Assembly (NCBI RefSeq): GCF_003111665.1
Contig: NZ_CP022188.1
Location: 3,100,001-3,164,000, forward strand
Direction of reading: 5' to 3'
DNA: 64,000 bases
Origin: Parazoarcus communis
GTDB lineage: Bacteria; Pseudomonadota; Gammaproteobacteria; Burkholderiales; Rhodocyclaceae
The translations under genes and the position numbers were made by a program. The first letter of the stretch is position 1; each line of letters starts with the position of its first letter. This document shows positions 20,601 to 28,885 of the stretch, piece after piece. Below the pieces are notes generated by a model. It did no database searches. It was not told the origin of the DNA and saw only the letters and a list, made by a program, of their open reading frames with translations.

Positions 20601-23211
20601 GCCACATAGCCTGTCGGTCACCGTTGGTGCCAGCGGTGGAGTCAGTGCAGACGGTGAAAAGGTAAGTGTCGATAACCAGGGTGATATCAGCACAAAAGGC
20701 CTTGAAGGACATGCGATCTTTGTGCAAAGCATAGGTGGCGGCGGCGGAGAGGCACAAGCCTATGCCAAAGGTAAGGGACAGGGCGAGGATGCGGACGTTG
20801 GAATCGGGCTCCTCGGCGAAATCGCCATCGGCGGTGCCGGCGGTGCTGCGGGCAACGGCGGCGAGGTGGATATTGTTCATGGTGGCAGGATCGTTACCTC
20901 GGGCGCAGGCGCCTATGGTATCTATGCACAGAGCATCGGCGGCGGTGGCGGCCAGGCTGGTAGCATTGGCGGCGGCTTTTCGGATCTCGACAGCATTGGT
21001 TTTGGTGCTGCATTCGGTCGCGATGGCGGCAGCGGAGGTGACGGCGGTTTGGTGACGGTGCTCAGCTCTGGCGATTTCACGACCTACGGCACCAGCGCCA
21101 TAGGTATCTTTGCTCAGAGTGTTGGCGGCGGAGGCGGCGTCCGTGGCGGGGTAGACGGAATGTTTGCGGGTAGCGTCGGCGGGTATGGGGCTGCCGGGGT
21201 GGTAGAGGTATCGCATTCGGGTAACGTTATTACTCATGGCGAGAATGCGCATGGAATTTTCGCGCAGAGTGCTGCTGGCCTGGCGGGTGATTTGACGAAG
21301 CTTGTTGAAGTGATTCCCGGATTACCACCCGTTACGTTCGTTATTGGGACCTACGCTGGCAAGAGCGCCGACACTACCGTCACTCTCAGCGGCAACATCG
21401 ATACGCAGGGCGTCGATTCAGTCGGTATTCTCGCCCAGTCCCGTGGTGAAGCCGGCGCAGGAAATGTCGCCATCAAGATCGACAGTGGTGGCGTGCGCGG
21501 TGGCTCGGGTGAAGGCGCTGGTGTGAAGTTCCTTGACGGCAAGGACAACACCTTGCTGAACCGCGGAATGATTTCGGCTCTGAGTGGCAATGCCATCGTT
21601 GGCGGCGATCAGAACGAGGCCGTTGACAACTACGGTACCGTCAGCGGTAGCGTCATGCTTGGCGGTGGTGTCAATCGATTCACCAACCATCATGGCGCTG
21701 TATTCGAGTCCGGCGAGGTCGTTGATTTGGGTGCAGGGACAGGGCTGAATAGTTCCGGCACCCTGTCACCTGGTGGTATCGGCAAGGCTCAGGCGACCGC
21801 ACTGACGTCAAGTTTTCGGCAGGCGGCTGACGGTACGATGGTCATCGATATCGATCTGTCGGGCGGGGCTGGCGACCGTCTGGACATTAGCGGCACGGCG
21901 CTGTTGGCCGGTGAGTTGAAAGTGCGGCCGATGCAGAGTGGCCGAGCACTTCCCGGGAGTCGTGAAAGTGCATTTATCAGTGCGGCCGGTGGTCTGGCTG
22001 ACGCTGGGTTGCTGTTCGATGCGCCGGCCTCGGCTATCGTCAGCTACGGCAGTCCACGGGTTACGGCCAACGGCATTACGCTTCCTTACGAGGTTGATTT
22101 CACCCCGGGGCCAGTGGGGGCGTTCAGTAGCAATGCCCTCCATGTGGCGGAGCATGTTAGCGCCATTCAGCGTGCCGGCGGGTCGGAGAGCTTCGCACCA
22201 ATCGCGGCGGCACTGGTGGACCTGCCGGATGCTTTGAGCCTCAATGCCGCTTATCAGCAGTTGATTCCGGAATCCTTGGCTACCCTGACCACCGAAACAG
22301 CGGCTGCGAGTGTGGCGTTCAATGATGCCATGCACAGTTGTCGGCAACAGGATGGCGATCACCGCTTCGTGAGGGAAGGGGAGTGCCGTTGGCTAAGGGT
22401 GGATGGTGCTACTCGCAGCCGGGACGATACCCGCAGGAGCCCCGGGTATCGGCTTGATATTTTTTCGATAGCAGGTGGAGTGCAGCAGGAGCTTGCTGCC
22501 GACACCCATGTTGGCTACGGTCTGTCGTTTCAGCAATCTGATCTTGACGCATCCCTGACCAATATTGGTGGCAAACAGGTCGAGGGCGGTCTCATTCTCA
22601 AGCGGCGCTACGATGCCACCATGGTGTCCGGGTCTGTCAGCGCTGGCTACGGCTGGTACGACACTCGTCGCGACGTAAGCCTGCCGACGCCAGGGGTCTC
22701 TGCCAGCAGCAAGCAGGATATCTACTTCGCTTCGATTCACGGCCGGATCAGCCACGATTTTGAGCAGGAGCCGAATCGCTACGTCCGTCCGCTCGTGGAC
22801 CTTGGGGTTACTCAGGTGCACCGCAAGGGCTTCAAAGAGAAAGGGGCGGGCGGTGCGAACCTGACGGTCGACGGTGACGACGAGACCTTGGTCACTCTGC
22901 AGCCGGCGATCGAGTTTGGTAGTGAGGTCCGGCGCGACACCGGCACCCTGATTCGGCCTTATGCACGGATCGGCGTCACGCGCTATCTGACAGACAACAA
23001 GCGCCGAGTGACGGCCCGACTGCAGGGAGCTCCCGCCAGCGTAGCGCCGTTCACGATCGAAACTGAGGGTGACAGAACCTTTGTAGATCTGTCGATGGGG
23101 ATGGACGTGATAAAGCGCGAAGGCGCGAGCCTGCGTTTGGGCTACACCGGGCAGTTCTCCGACAACTCCAGTTCCCATGCCGTGCTTCTGAAGCTGCATG
23201 TTCCGTTCTAG
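17614..23211 (+). CDS. Giant glycine-rich repeat autotransporter (type Va)
   Basis: The ATG at 17614 follows an AAGGAG ribosome site and gives 1,865 residues. A signal peptide of about 36 residues ends at NAHA|D. The passenger begins with a Cys pair (CSTVAGEMIC) and contains about 19 imperfect repeats built on GIxAQSIGGGGGxGG between about residues 130 and 1280, spaced mostly 50-75 residues. Such repeats should form a long beta-solenoid. Residues about 954-1002 interrupt this with a helical segment (VGDWVDAAGDVLSALEIAKT). A linker with GTLSPGG and DRLDISGTALLAGELKV resembles the autochaperone region. The last roughly 275 residues (from about 22381) are a beta-barrel ending in Phe. No protease or lipase catalytic site is seen; an adhesin or surface-layer role is a guess. 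Confidence 0.9.
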   Translation: MKTIGLSGFPFDSRFLRATARAAGAVVSLAAMNAHADCSTVAGEMICDGDLSAGITINSPPSPSVLQVRSLTADVAPVDGVVGIRFFSLGSTGRKGDDSGFLEFTGDSGHSGGAGAGLETRVRSGMWQVSTKGNAAHGIHIESGGGNGGQGGEGTGLKYFPGQGGKGGNAGSGGDVMVDFAGDIASTGGSGNGIFGHSWGGNGGNGGDGRNSLEGTGNGGNGGRGGLGGGVSLLSAGSIVTLGNNAYGMYGLSEGGDGGHGGGGYGSLSAAEGGDGGAAGDGGWVILTNNGDVSTRGEASHGVLAQSQGGLGGDGGGIGGLVVGSGGAGKNAGHGGLVQVNNFGVIETHSNNSYGIFARSVGGFDESTGGGGGGSALGLYVFGGSAGSGGAGGTVSVNNRGRVATFADGSTAVLAESIGGGGGNGGAAVSAGAYVSFAWGGSGGAGGDGGDVTVDSRGGTISTAGENATGIQGSSIGGGGGNGGLAVSIAVGDKGALSFARGGDGEKGGKGGKVAVLADGAVSTQGSGAPGIAAESIGGGGGSGGNSISVAASTGYSISASVGGKGAEGGAGDTVTVGDKLDPIRGAIATTGDWSSGIHALSIGGGGGSGGLAVAASVSISGPVSVSLGVGGDGGDGGSGGTVTVVSQADITTNGMSSHGIRAQSTSDGGGDGGFAFSGAGAFGGVPKSFSLSVGGDGGKGGAAGAVEVASQGVLATWGSGSHGIYANSVGGGGGAGGTSISTAVGLGAGSSDKSWSITSAFSVGGNGGEGGAGGNVSVGTVTLPLSGQIETHGNGSHGVVAQSIGGGGGQGGSSLVLKFDNDLALGDENSSLTLTGAFGGIGGKGNIGGAVDVINDSAIRTFGDISHGIFAQSIGGGGGSGGSAEAISLSGSGLLPLKDTEVTSWGIELSAGGNGGDGNKGGKVSVVNRGSISTEGELSRGILAQSVGGGGGSLVDGILGKVGDWVDAAGDVLSALEIAKTLHEAYKEGELSGLVPHSLSVTVGASGGVSADGEKVSVDNQGDISTKGLEGHAIFVQSIGGGGGEAQAYAKGKGQGEDADVGIGLLGEIAIGGAGGAAGNGGEVDIVHGGRIVTSGAGAYGIYAQSIGGGGGQAGSIGGGFSDLDSIGFGAAFGRDGGSGGDGGLVTVLSSGDFTTYGTSAIGIFAQSVGGGGGVRGGVDGMFAGSVGGYGAAGVVEVSHSGNVITHGENAHGIFAQSAAGLAGDLTKLVEVIPGLPPVTFVIGTYAGKSADTTVTLSGNIDTQGVDSVGILAQSRGEAGAGNVAIKIDSGGVRGGSGEGAGVKFLDGKDNTLLNRGMISALSGNAIVGGDQNEAVDNYGTVSGSVMLGGGVNRFTNHHGAVFESGEVVDLGAGTGLNSSGTLSPGGIGKAQATALTSSFRQAADGTMVIDIDLSGGAGDRLDISGTALLAGELKVRPMQSGRALPGSRESAFISAAGGLADAGLLFDAPASAIVSYGSPRVTANGITLPYEVDFTPGPVGAFSSNALHVAEHVSAIQRAGGSESFAPIAAALVDLPDALSLNAAYQQLIPESLATLTTETAAASVAFNDAMHSCRQQDGDHRFVREGECRWLRVDGATRSRDDTRRSPGYRLDIFSIAGGVQQELAADTHVGYGLSFQQSDLDASLTNIGGKQVEGGLILKRRYDATMVSGSVSAGYGWYDTRRDVSLPTPGVSASSKQDIYFASIHGRISHDFEQEPNRYVRPLVDLGVTQVHRKGFKEKGAGGANLTVDGDDETLVTLQPAIEFGSEVRRDTGTLIRPYARIGVTRYLTDNKRRVTARLQGAPASVAPFTIETEGDRTFVDLSMGMDVIKREGASLRLGYTGQFSDNSSSHAVLLKLHVPF
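18000..21480 (+). repeat. Coding repeats GIxAQSIGGGGGxGG in the autotransporter passenger
   Basis: About 19 copies begin near 18020, 18190, 18350, 18510, 18675, 18845, 19020, 19200, 19395, 19585, 19780, 20000, 20215, 20430, 20710, 20910, 21095, 21245 and 21415. The middle copies are the most alike (IGGGGG core). The outer ones are degenerate, for example IESGGGNGG at the start and QSRGEAGAG at the end. This gradient is typical of arrays that expand in the centre. Confidence 0.85.
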
Positions 23212-23299
23212 ACAGGCTAAGCGGCTGATTGTCCTGGTTGGTTAGAAGGGGGATCTGTTTGCATGGCGGTGTGTCGTGCGAAGTCGCGCGATAGCGTGC

Positions 23300-24508
23300 T
23301 CAGGCGGGATCTGCCGGCAGTTTCTTCAAGCGCAGAACGATGGCGAGCAGGAGCAGCAGGCAGAGCCCGAGAACTGCTGCGATCCCGTTCCAGCGCCCGA
23401 GACTCCAGGCGAAGCCGGACAGGCTGCCGATGAGGCTTGCGCCGAGGTAGTAGAAAGTGAGGTAGATGGCGGTGGCGAGTCCGCGGCGCTCCTGGCCCCG
23501 GCGGGCGACCCAGCCGCTCGAAATCGAATGGGTGGCGAAGAAGCCGAAGGTGAAAATGGCGACGCCGGCGATGAGCAGGGCGAGTGCGTCGCTGAGCGTG
23601 AGCAGGAGTCCGCTGATCATGATCATCACCACGACCCACTGTACCTTGCGGCGTCCGAAGCGATCCGTGAGCTGTCCGGCAAAGGCCGATGCCCATGATC
23701 CGACAACGTAGAGCAGAAAAATTGCGCCGATTGCGGTCTGGCCGAGATTAAAGGGTGCTTCGAGCAGCCTGAAGCCGAGATAGTTATACACGCCAATGAA
23801 CACGCCCATCGCGAGCAGGGCGGTGAGAAACAGCCATGGCAGGCCCGCGTCGCGGCTGATGTGACGGGCGTCGTCGATGATGCGCGAGATCGAGGCTGCG
23901 CGCGCCTGGAAATGGCGCGAGGGTGGCAGCCGGTACCAGAACACGGCGGCGGATACGATGCCGAGGAGCCCGAGCGTGAGCAGCGCGATGCGCCAGCTGC
24001 CAAGGTCGGTCAGCAATGCAGACAGTACCCTTCCGCTCATGCCGCCTAGCGCATTGCCTGCGATGTACAGACCCATTGCCTTGCCCTGCGCGCGCGGTGA
24101 CACCTCTTCGCCGATGTAGGCCATGGCTGCGGCAGGCAATCCTGCAAGGCTGGCGCCGAGCAGTGCCCTCAGGATCAGCAGCTGGCTGAAGTCATTGACC
24201 GCTGCGCACGCGAGCGCAATCAGCGCAGCCAGGGCCAGCGAAATCTTCATCACCTTTTCGCGCCCGCTCCGGTCGGCGAGGACGCTTGCCGGAATCAGCA
24301 TCAGCGCGAGTGCTGCGGTGCCAGCAGAAACGCTGAGACTGGCGCTTGCCGGGCTGATGCCGAACTCGCTGGTCAGCAGGGGGAGCAGCGGCTGGGTGGC
24401 ATAGAGCATGGCGAAGGTCGCAAAGCCGCCGACGAACATTGCCTGGTTTGCACGCTTGAACGCTTCGGAACCGGCTTCGAGCTTCTCTGTGGTTGGTGGG
24501 GGTGGCAC
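23300..24508 (-). CDS. MFS transporter (YnfM-like)
   Basis: The protein has 402 residues, 12 predicted membrane helices and begins at a GTG codon (24508). Family marks are MLYATQPLLPLLTSEFG near the start, the loop 2-3 motif LADRSGREKV, and its second-half counterpart LTDRFGRRKVQ. This is the drug/arabinose efflux-like branch of the major facilitator superfamily that includes YnfM. The substrate is unknown. A LysR regulator gene is divergent across 106 bases, the common arrangement where the regulator controls the transporter. Confidence 0.87.
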   Translation of the reverse strand: MPPPPTTEKLEAGSEAFKRANQAMFVGGFATFAMLYATQPLLPLLTSEFGISPASASLSVSAGTAALALMLIPASVLADRSGREKVMKISLALAALIALACAAVNDFSQLLILRALLGASLAGLPAAAMAYIGEEVSPRAQGKAMGLYIAGNALGGMSGRVLSALLTDLGSWRIALLTLGLLGIVSAAVFWYRLPPSRHFQARAASISRIIDDARHISRDAGLPWLFLTALLAMGVFIGVYNYLGFRLLEAPFNLGQTAIGAIFLLYVVGSWASAFAGQLTDRFGRRKVQWVVVMIMISGLLLTLSDALALLIAGVAIFTFGFFATHSISSGWVARRGQERRGLATAIYLTFYYLGASLIGSLSGFAWSLGRWNGIAAVLGLCLLLLLAIVLRLKKLPADPA

Positions 24509-24614
24509 GTCTGATCTGTCCGGTTGAGGTGTTGTTCGATGGCCGATCTTAGGTTGTGCCCACTTCGCCAGTCCAATATATTCGAGCAGTCTTATTCATA
24601 TACAGAAGATATCA

Positions 24615-25574
24615 ATGGAGCTGCGCCATCTACGTTACTTCGTTGCGGTTGCCGAGGAGCTGAGCTTCACCCGGGCGGCTGAGCGTCTGCATATCGGCCA
24701 GCCGCCCTTGTCGATGCAGATTCGCGACCTGGAGGCCGAGCTCGGGGTTCTTCTGTTCGAGCGGACCCGGCGCAAAGTCATGCTGACCCAGGCCGGTGCA
24801 CGTTTCCTCGTGCGTGCCAGGAGCATTCTTTCCGCCGCGGTCGAGGCGTCGGAGGAGATGCGCAGGGTGGCAAGCGGTGAGGCAGGGGAGTTGAGAATCG
24901 GGTTTACGTCGTCCTTGCCCTATACAAATACCCTGCCTGACGTGCTCTATGCCTATCGGCGCCGCTACCCCGGCGTTCATCTGCAGTTGCGAGAGATGTT
25001 CTCTGCCGAGCAGTTCGACGCAATTGCCCGCGGCAGCCTCGATATCGGATTGGTCCGTACCGGTGCACCGAGCGGGCAGGGCGGTATCGCCGTGCGGGAG
25101 ATCGGGCGCGACCCTCTGCGTATTGTCATCAACGCGGCGCATCCACTGGCGGGGGCGGCTGCAGTGCACTTTGCCGACCTCCGGGATGAGGATTTCATTA
25201 CCTTTCCGACGGACGCGGGCACCGGTTTGCCCATGATTTTGCGAGGCTTGTGCAGGGCGGCAGGCTTCGAGCCACGGGTGGTCCAGCTTGCACGCGAGGC
25301 TACGACGCAGATCGGCCTCGTTGCGGCGGGTCTTGGTCTTGCGCTGCTGCCTGCGCCGCTGGAGTGTGTGCGCATTCCACGCGTACGCTACCTCCCGATT
25401 GCGGGTGACGGCGCCTTTTTTCCGGTGGCAGTTGCGCACCAGGACGGTGAGCCGAGCCCATTGCTGCGCGGGTTTCTGAATGTGCTGGATGAGGTGACAG
25501 GCGCAGCCGGCGGCGCGTTGCAGGAGTATCCTTCGTCAACGCCCCAATTTTTACCGTCCGGAGACTTGCCATGA
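24615..25574 (+). CDS. LysR-family transcriptional regulator
   Basis: The 319-residue protein has an N-terminal winged HTH (MELRHLRYFVAVAEELSFTRAAERLHIGQPPLSMQIRDLE) and a C-terminal periplasmic-binding-like effector domain starting near residue 90 (ELRIGFTSSL). It resembles BenM/CatM-type activators in its opening block. It is divergent from the MFS transporter and most likely controls it in response to a small aromatic or organic acid, by analogy only. Its stop codon overlaps the start of the Thr-Ala-Lys repeat gene by 4 bases (ATGA). Confidence 0.92.
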   Translation: MELRHLRYFVAVAEELSFTRAAERLHIGQPPLSMQIRDLEAELGVLLFERTRRKVMLTQAGARFLVRARSILSAAVEASEEMRRVASGEAGELRIGFTSSLPYTNTLPDVLYAYRRRYPGVHLQLREMFSAEQFDAIARGSLDIGLVRTGAPSGQGGIAVREIGRDPLRIVINAAHPLAGAAAVHFADLRDEDFITFPTDAGTGLPMILRGLCRAAGFEPRVVQLAREATTQIGLVAAGLGLALLPAPLECVRIPRVRYLPIAGDGAFFPVAVAHQDGEPSPLLRGFLNVLDEVTGAAGGALQEYPSSTPQFLPSGDLP

Positions 25575-26536
25575 AAACGGCTTACACCACACCCTCGGCC
25601 ACTTTTGCGGCCCTTTCGTCTGCATGGCTTTCAGCCTGCTCACAGCCGTGGACGGCCTGGCAAGGCTGGTCCCAGTTGATGGGCAGTCAATGGCAGCAGT
25701 GGTTGAAAACGGTGGGTTCGGTGCCGAACGTGTGGTTGCCTGCACTGGCAGCCGAGCGCAGAGGCCAGCCGCCAGCGATCGATTTCTTTCTGCCGTGGTT
25801 GCCGCGCGGCGAGAGCAGCGTGATGCCGCTGGATGTTCACGGGGCGGAGACCGCGATGCGCCTGATGATGCGGGCTGCGCTTCCGCTGTTCGGTGCTGCG
25901 GCAGGAACCAGCACGGAGGCCGAGGAAGTCAAGGTCGAGCCGGTTCGCGAGAAAGGTCCGGCGCGCGTGCTGGATCTCGTTGCGCGTACATCGAATGTTG
26001 TGGATGCCGAGGTGGTGAGCCCGAAGCCTGCCGCACCGGTTGAGGCGCCCAAGGCAGCGTCATCGCGCTCCACGCGCGCAAAGCCGGCGGCACCGGGCGC
26101 GGCGAGGAAGCCTGCTGCTGCGGCGAAGACCGCCGCAGCGGAGACCACGGCAGCGAAGACCACGGCAGCGAAGACCACGGCAGCGAAGACCACGGCAGCG
26201 AAGACCACGGCAGCGAAGACCACGGCAGCGAAGACCACGGCAGCGAAGACCACCGCAGCGAAGACCACCGCAGCGAAGACCACCGCAGCGAAGACCACCG
26301 CAGCGAAGACCACCGCAGCGAAGACCACCGCAGCGAAAACTACCGCAGCGAAAACTACCGCAGCGAAAACTACCGCAGCGAAAACTACCGCAGCGAAAAC
26401 TACCGCAGCGAAAACTGCCTCAGCCAAGCCCGCGCCAGCGCCTGTGGCCGCGGGCGTGACGACTGGCGAAGTCAAGGCCAAGCCGGCGCCGCGCCGTGTG
26501 CGCAAACCGGCCGCTCCGCCGACAGACAAGGCGTGA
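25571..26536 (+). CDS. Hypothetical protein with long Thr-Ala-Lys repeat tail
   Basis: The 321-residue protein is not recognised. Residues 1-110 are Trp-rich and amphipathic (WLSACSQPWTAWQGWSQ, IDFFLPWLPRG). Residues about 150-190 are Ala/Pro/Lys-rich. Residues 192-281 are 18 perfect-length TTAAK units, followed by a basic tail. Lys-Ala repeats like this occur in histone H1-like, AlgP-type and PHA-granule-associated proteins that bind DNA, so DNA or polyanion binding is plausible. The start overlaps the LysR stop by 4 bases, suggesting coupling, although the functional link is unclear. A long antisense frame over the repeats is a by-product of the repeat. Confidence 0.75.
   Translation: MKTAYTTPSATFAALSSAWLSACSQPWTAWQGWSQLMGSQWQQWLKTVGSVPNVWLPALAAERRGQPPAIDFFLPWLPRGESSVMPLDVHGAETAMRLMMRAALPLFGAAAGTSTEAEEVKVEPVREKGPARVLDLVARTSNVVDAEVVSPKPAAPVEAPKAASSRSTRAKPAAPGAARKPAAAAKTAAAETTAAKTTAAKTTAAKTTAAKTTAAKTTAAKTTAAKTTAAKTTAAKTTAAKTTAAKTTAAKTTAAKTTAAKTTAAKTTAAKTTAAKTTAAKTASAKPAPAPVAAGVTTGEVKAKPAPRRVRKPAAPPTDKA
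26144..26413 (+). repeat. 18 tandem 15-bp units coding TTAAK
   Basis: The array has three homogeneous blocks. Seven units read ACCACGGCAGCGAAG (26144-26248), six read ACCACCGCAGCGAAG (26249-26338, the last ending AAA), and five read ACTACCGCAGCGAAA (26339-26413). All variants are synonymous, so protein sequence is preserved while codons differ by block. Confidence 0.95.
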
Positions 26537-26601
26537 TGTTTGCCTGATGTAACTGGCTAAATGGCCTTGTCGCGTCGAACAGGCGCGGCAAGGCGCATTG
26601 C

Positions 26602-27603
26602 TCAGGGCTTGAAAAAGCGTTCAGCGATTTCTTCCGAAAGCGGCATGCCGGTACTGCGCGCGCGTTGCAGCAACTCCCAGTAGTAGCGGTAGGATGCGCG
26701 GTCGTGCAGGCGGCCGTTGTGCTGAATGGGCCCCCACGATGCATTTTGGGCGCCGGTCAGGATTTCACCAGCTTCTTCCACCTCGGAAAAGTCCGGTCGC
26801 ATGGCTTCGACAATCGGCTGAATCTGGTTGGGGTGGATGCTCCACATGCGCAGATAGCCAAATTCCTTGCGCGCGCGCGTCGCGTCCGCGCGAATGACCG
26901 CAAGGTCCTTGAGCTCTGTTGTAACGTTGTGTGACGGCACCACGCCGTTTGCCAGTGCTGCAGCCGAGATTTCCGTCTTTGCACGCACGACCAGAGGGTG
27001 TTCAAACTGGCCGGGGCTCTTCATTGCCGACCCTGGAATGGCGCCGTGGTGACCGGAAACGAAATCCATCAGCCCGAAATCAATCGATTCGACGCCGTCG
27101 AGCGCTGCAATCTCCCATGCTTCGCGCAAGGCGCCGTGGGTTTCGATCAGGACGTGTACCGGCAATGCCTGTGTCAGGCCGGCGCGCTGTTCGATGCGCC
27201 GCAGTTCGGCGATCTGGGCTGCGGTATCCGCGGCGGAGCGCACTTTGGGCAGGGTGATGAACGCAAGTTGCTTTCCTGACCGCCCGACCAGGATCTCGAG
27301 GTCGCGCTGCCAGTGTGCGTGGGTGATGTCGTGGATGCGCGCGCCGACGCGTCCGAAGCGATTGTCCTTGCTCGTCACCAGGTTGGCGACCATTTCCGCG
27401 TGCTCGGCTTCAGCGCCGGCGCGAGCACCGTCTTCGCAGTCGCCGGTAATGTCGAAGATCGGGCCGAGCTGATGCTGCAGTGCCATTGCCTTGCCGATCA
27501 TCTTTTCGGATCCGGCGTAGTGGTCAACAGCAGGCAGGTTGGGGAACGGTTTTTCGCCGGCGAAGAGGATGTCGCGCGGGTGAGTGGTGCAACTTGCTGT
27601 CAT
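26602..27603 (-). CDS. HpcH/HpaI-type CoA-ester lyase (CitE/malyl-CoA lyase-like)
   Basis: The 333-residue protein belongs to the aldolase/citrate-lyase beta-subunit superfamily. Conserved features are DITGDCEDGA near residue 50 (acidic metal ligands), RVGARIHDITHAHW, LPKVRS, the active-site IETHGAL, FGLMDFVSG and a C-terminal WSIHPNQIQPIVEA. These enzymes cleave or form malyl-CoA, citramalyl-CoA or related thioesters with magnesium. The exact substrate cannot be fixed from sequence. Its position beside mdh and ahead of the sdh-gltA-suc block suggests a role in C4 or glyoxylate-linked carbon flow. Downstream of mdh on the same strand, a terminator lies between the two. Confidence 0.82.
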   Translation of the reverse strand: MTASCTTHPRDILFAGEKPFPNLPAVDHYAGSEKMIGKAMALQHQLGPIFDITGDCEDGARAGAEAEHAEMVANLVTSKDNRFGRVGARIHDITHAHWQRDLEILVGRSGKQLAFITLPKVRSAADTAAQIAELRRIEQRAGLTQALPVHVLIETHGALREAWEIAALDGVESIDFGLMDFVSGHHGAIPGSAMKSPGQFEHPLVVRAKTEISAAALANGVVPSHNVTTELKDLAVIRADATRARKEFGYLRMWSIHPNQIQPIVEAMRPDFSEVEEAGEILTGAQNASWGPIQHNGRLHDRASYRYYWELLQRARSTGMPLSEEIAERFFKP

Positions 27604-27654
27604 GAGCGTTTCCCTTGAGAACCGGGCGCAAGCATAGCAGCAGGGTGGTAAACG

Positions 27655-27688
27655 AAAAAGGCGCGCAACCCCGAGGTGCGCGCCTTTG
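27655..27688 (-). terminator. Rho-independent terminator after mdh
   Basis: The perfect 10-base arms AAGGCGCGCA (27658-27667) and TGCGCGCCTT (27677-27686) end, on the minus strand, in a run of five T residues. It sits 44 bases beyond the mdh stop and separates mdh from the CitE-like gene. Confidence 0.85.
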
Positions 27689-27731
27689 AGCGATCTGCCG
27701 GGACTCGCGCCCGGCAGTTGTTCGCAAATGC

Positions 27732-28724
27732 TCAGCCGAGCAGATCCTTCACGCCTTCGCGCTCTTCGAGCAGCTCGTTCAGCGTGTGGGTCATGCGCTC
27801 GCGCGAGAATGCGTCGATCTCAAGGCCCTGGACGATCTTGTACTCGCCGTTTTCGGTCGTGACCGGGAAGCCGTAGATGATGCCTTCCGGGATGCCGTAG
27901 GAGCCGTCGGACGGAATGCCCATGGTGACCCATTCGCCGTTCGAACCGAGCACCCAGTCGTGGATGTGGTCGATGGCAGCGTTGGCGGCCGAAGCAGCGG
28001 AGGACAGGCCACGTGCTTCGATGATGGCAGCGCCGCGCTTGCCGACGGTGGGCAGGAACACATCGCGGTTCCATGCTTCGTCGTTGATCATGCCCTTCAC
28101 GTTGTCGCCATTGGAGGTGACAAAGCGATAGTCGGCGTACATGGTGGGCGAGTGGTTGCCCCAGACGACCAGGCTCTTCAGGCTGGCTACGTCACGACCG
28201 GACTTGGAGGCCAGTTGCGACAGTGCGCGGTTGTGGTCCAGACGCAGCATGCCGGTGAAGTTCTTGGCCGGAACGCGACCGAACTTCTGGGCCACTTCCT
28301 TGGCGATGTATGCGTTGGTGTTGCACGGGTTGCCGACAACCAGCACCTTGCAGTCGGGGTCGGCGTACTGGCCGATCGCTGCGCCTTGAACGGTGAAGAT
28401 CTTGGCGTTTTCGGTCAGCAGGTCCTTGCGCTCCATGCCGGGGCCGCGGGGGCGGGCACCCACGAGCAGGGCAACCTTGGCGTCCTTGAAGGCGACGTTG
28501 GGGTCGTCAGTGGCAATCATGCCGGCGAGCAGCGGGAAAGCGCAGTCTTCCAGTTCCATCATCACACCCTTGACCGCCTTCTGGGCCTGGGGCAGATCGA
28601 GCAGTTGCAGGATGACGGGTTGGTCCTTGCCCAGCATTTCGCCACTGGCGATGCGGAACAGCAGGCTGTAGCCGATCTGGCCGGCGGCGCCGGTGACTGC
28701 AACGCGTACGGGGGCTTTGCTCAT
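27732..28724 (-). CDS. mdh: Malate dehydrogenase
   Basis: The 330-residue protein is of the NAD-dependent MDH group 2 type found in betaproteobacteria. It has the dinucleotide-binding [15 protein letters not shown] at the N-terminus, the substrate Arg region [26 protein letters not shown], catalytic [10 protein letters not shown] and the active-site His in [12 protein letters not shown]. It oxidises malate to oxaloacetate in the TCA cycle. A GntR-type regulator is divergent across 222 bases that contain a perfect 12-base palindrome, and the sdh-gltA-suc genes follow that regulator. Confidence 0.98.
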   Translation of the reverse strand: MSKAPVRVAVTGAAGQIGYSLLFRIASGEMLGKDQPVILQLLDLPQAQKAVKGVMMELEDCAFPLLAGMIATDDPNVAFKDAKVALLVGARPRGPGMERKDLLTENAKIFTVQGAAIGQYADPDCKVLVVGNPCNTNAYIAKEVAQKFGRVPAKNFTGMLRLDHNRALSQLASKSGRDVASLKSLVVWGNHSPTMYADYRFVTSNGDNVKGMINDEAWNRDVFLPTVGKRGAAIIEARGLSSAASAANAAIDHIHDWVLGSNGEWVTMGIPSDGSYGIPEGIIYGFPVTTENGEYKIVQGLEIDAFSRERMTHTLNELLEEREGVKDLLG

Positions 28725-28885
28725 GTGTGTACTCCCTCAAAACAAGACGGTCTGGGTGAATTGTTCGTGCTCTCGACGCAACCCCCGGTGGCGGGAATAC
28801 GCATCAATGTGCGTCGCTCTGGCGGCAATTTCGAGGCGCGGAAATCTTAGGATCATCTGAGTGCGCTGTCAAATCGTGTCTTTTA

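Noticed and set aside
18000..21480. Glycine-rich repeats considered as an RTX calcium-binding toxin
   Set aside because: The nonapeptide GGxGxDxUx pattern is absent and the protein ends in an autotransporter barrel.
26144..26413. Regular repeats taken at first for a CRISPR array
   Set aside because: Units are 15 bp, contiguous, with no spacers, and code for TTAAK in frame.
25837..26529. Antisense frame made of Ala-Val-Val-Phe-Ala repeats
   Set aside because: It is the reverse reading of the 15-bp array, not a separate hydrophobic protein.
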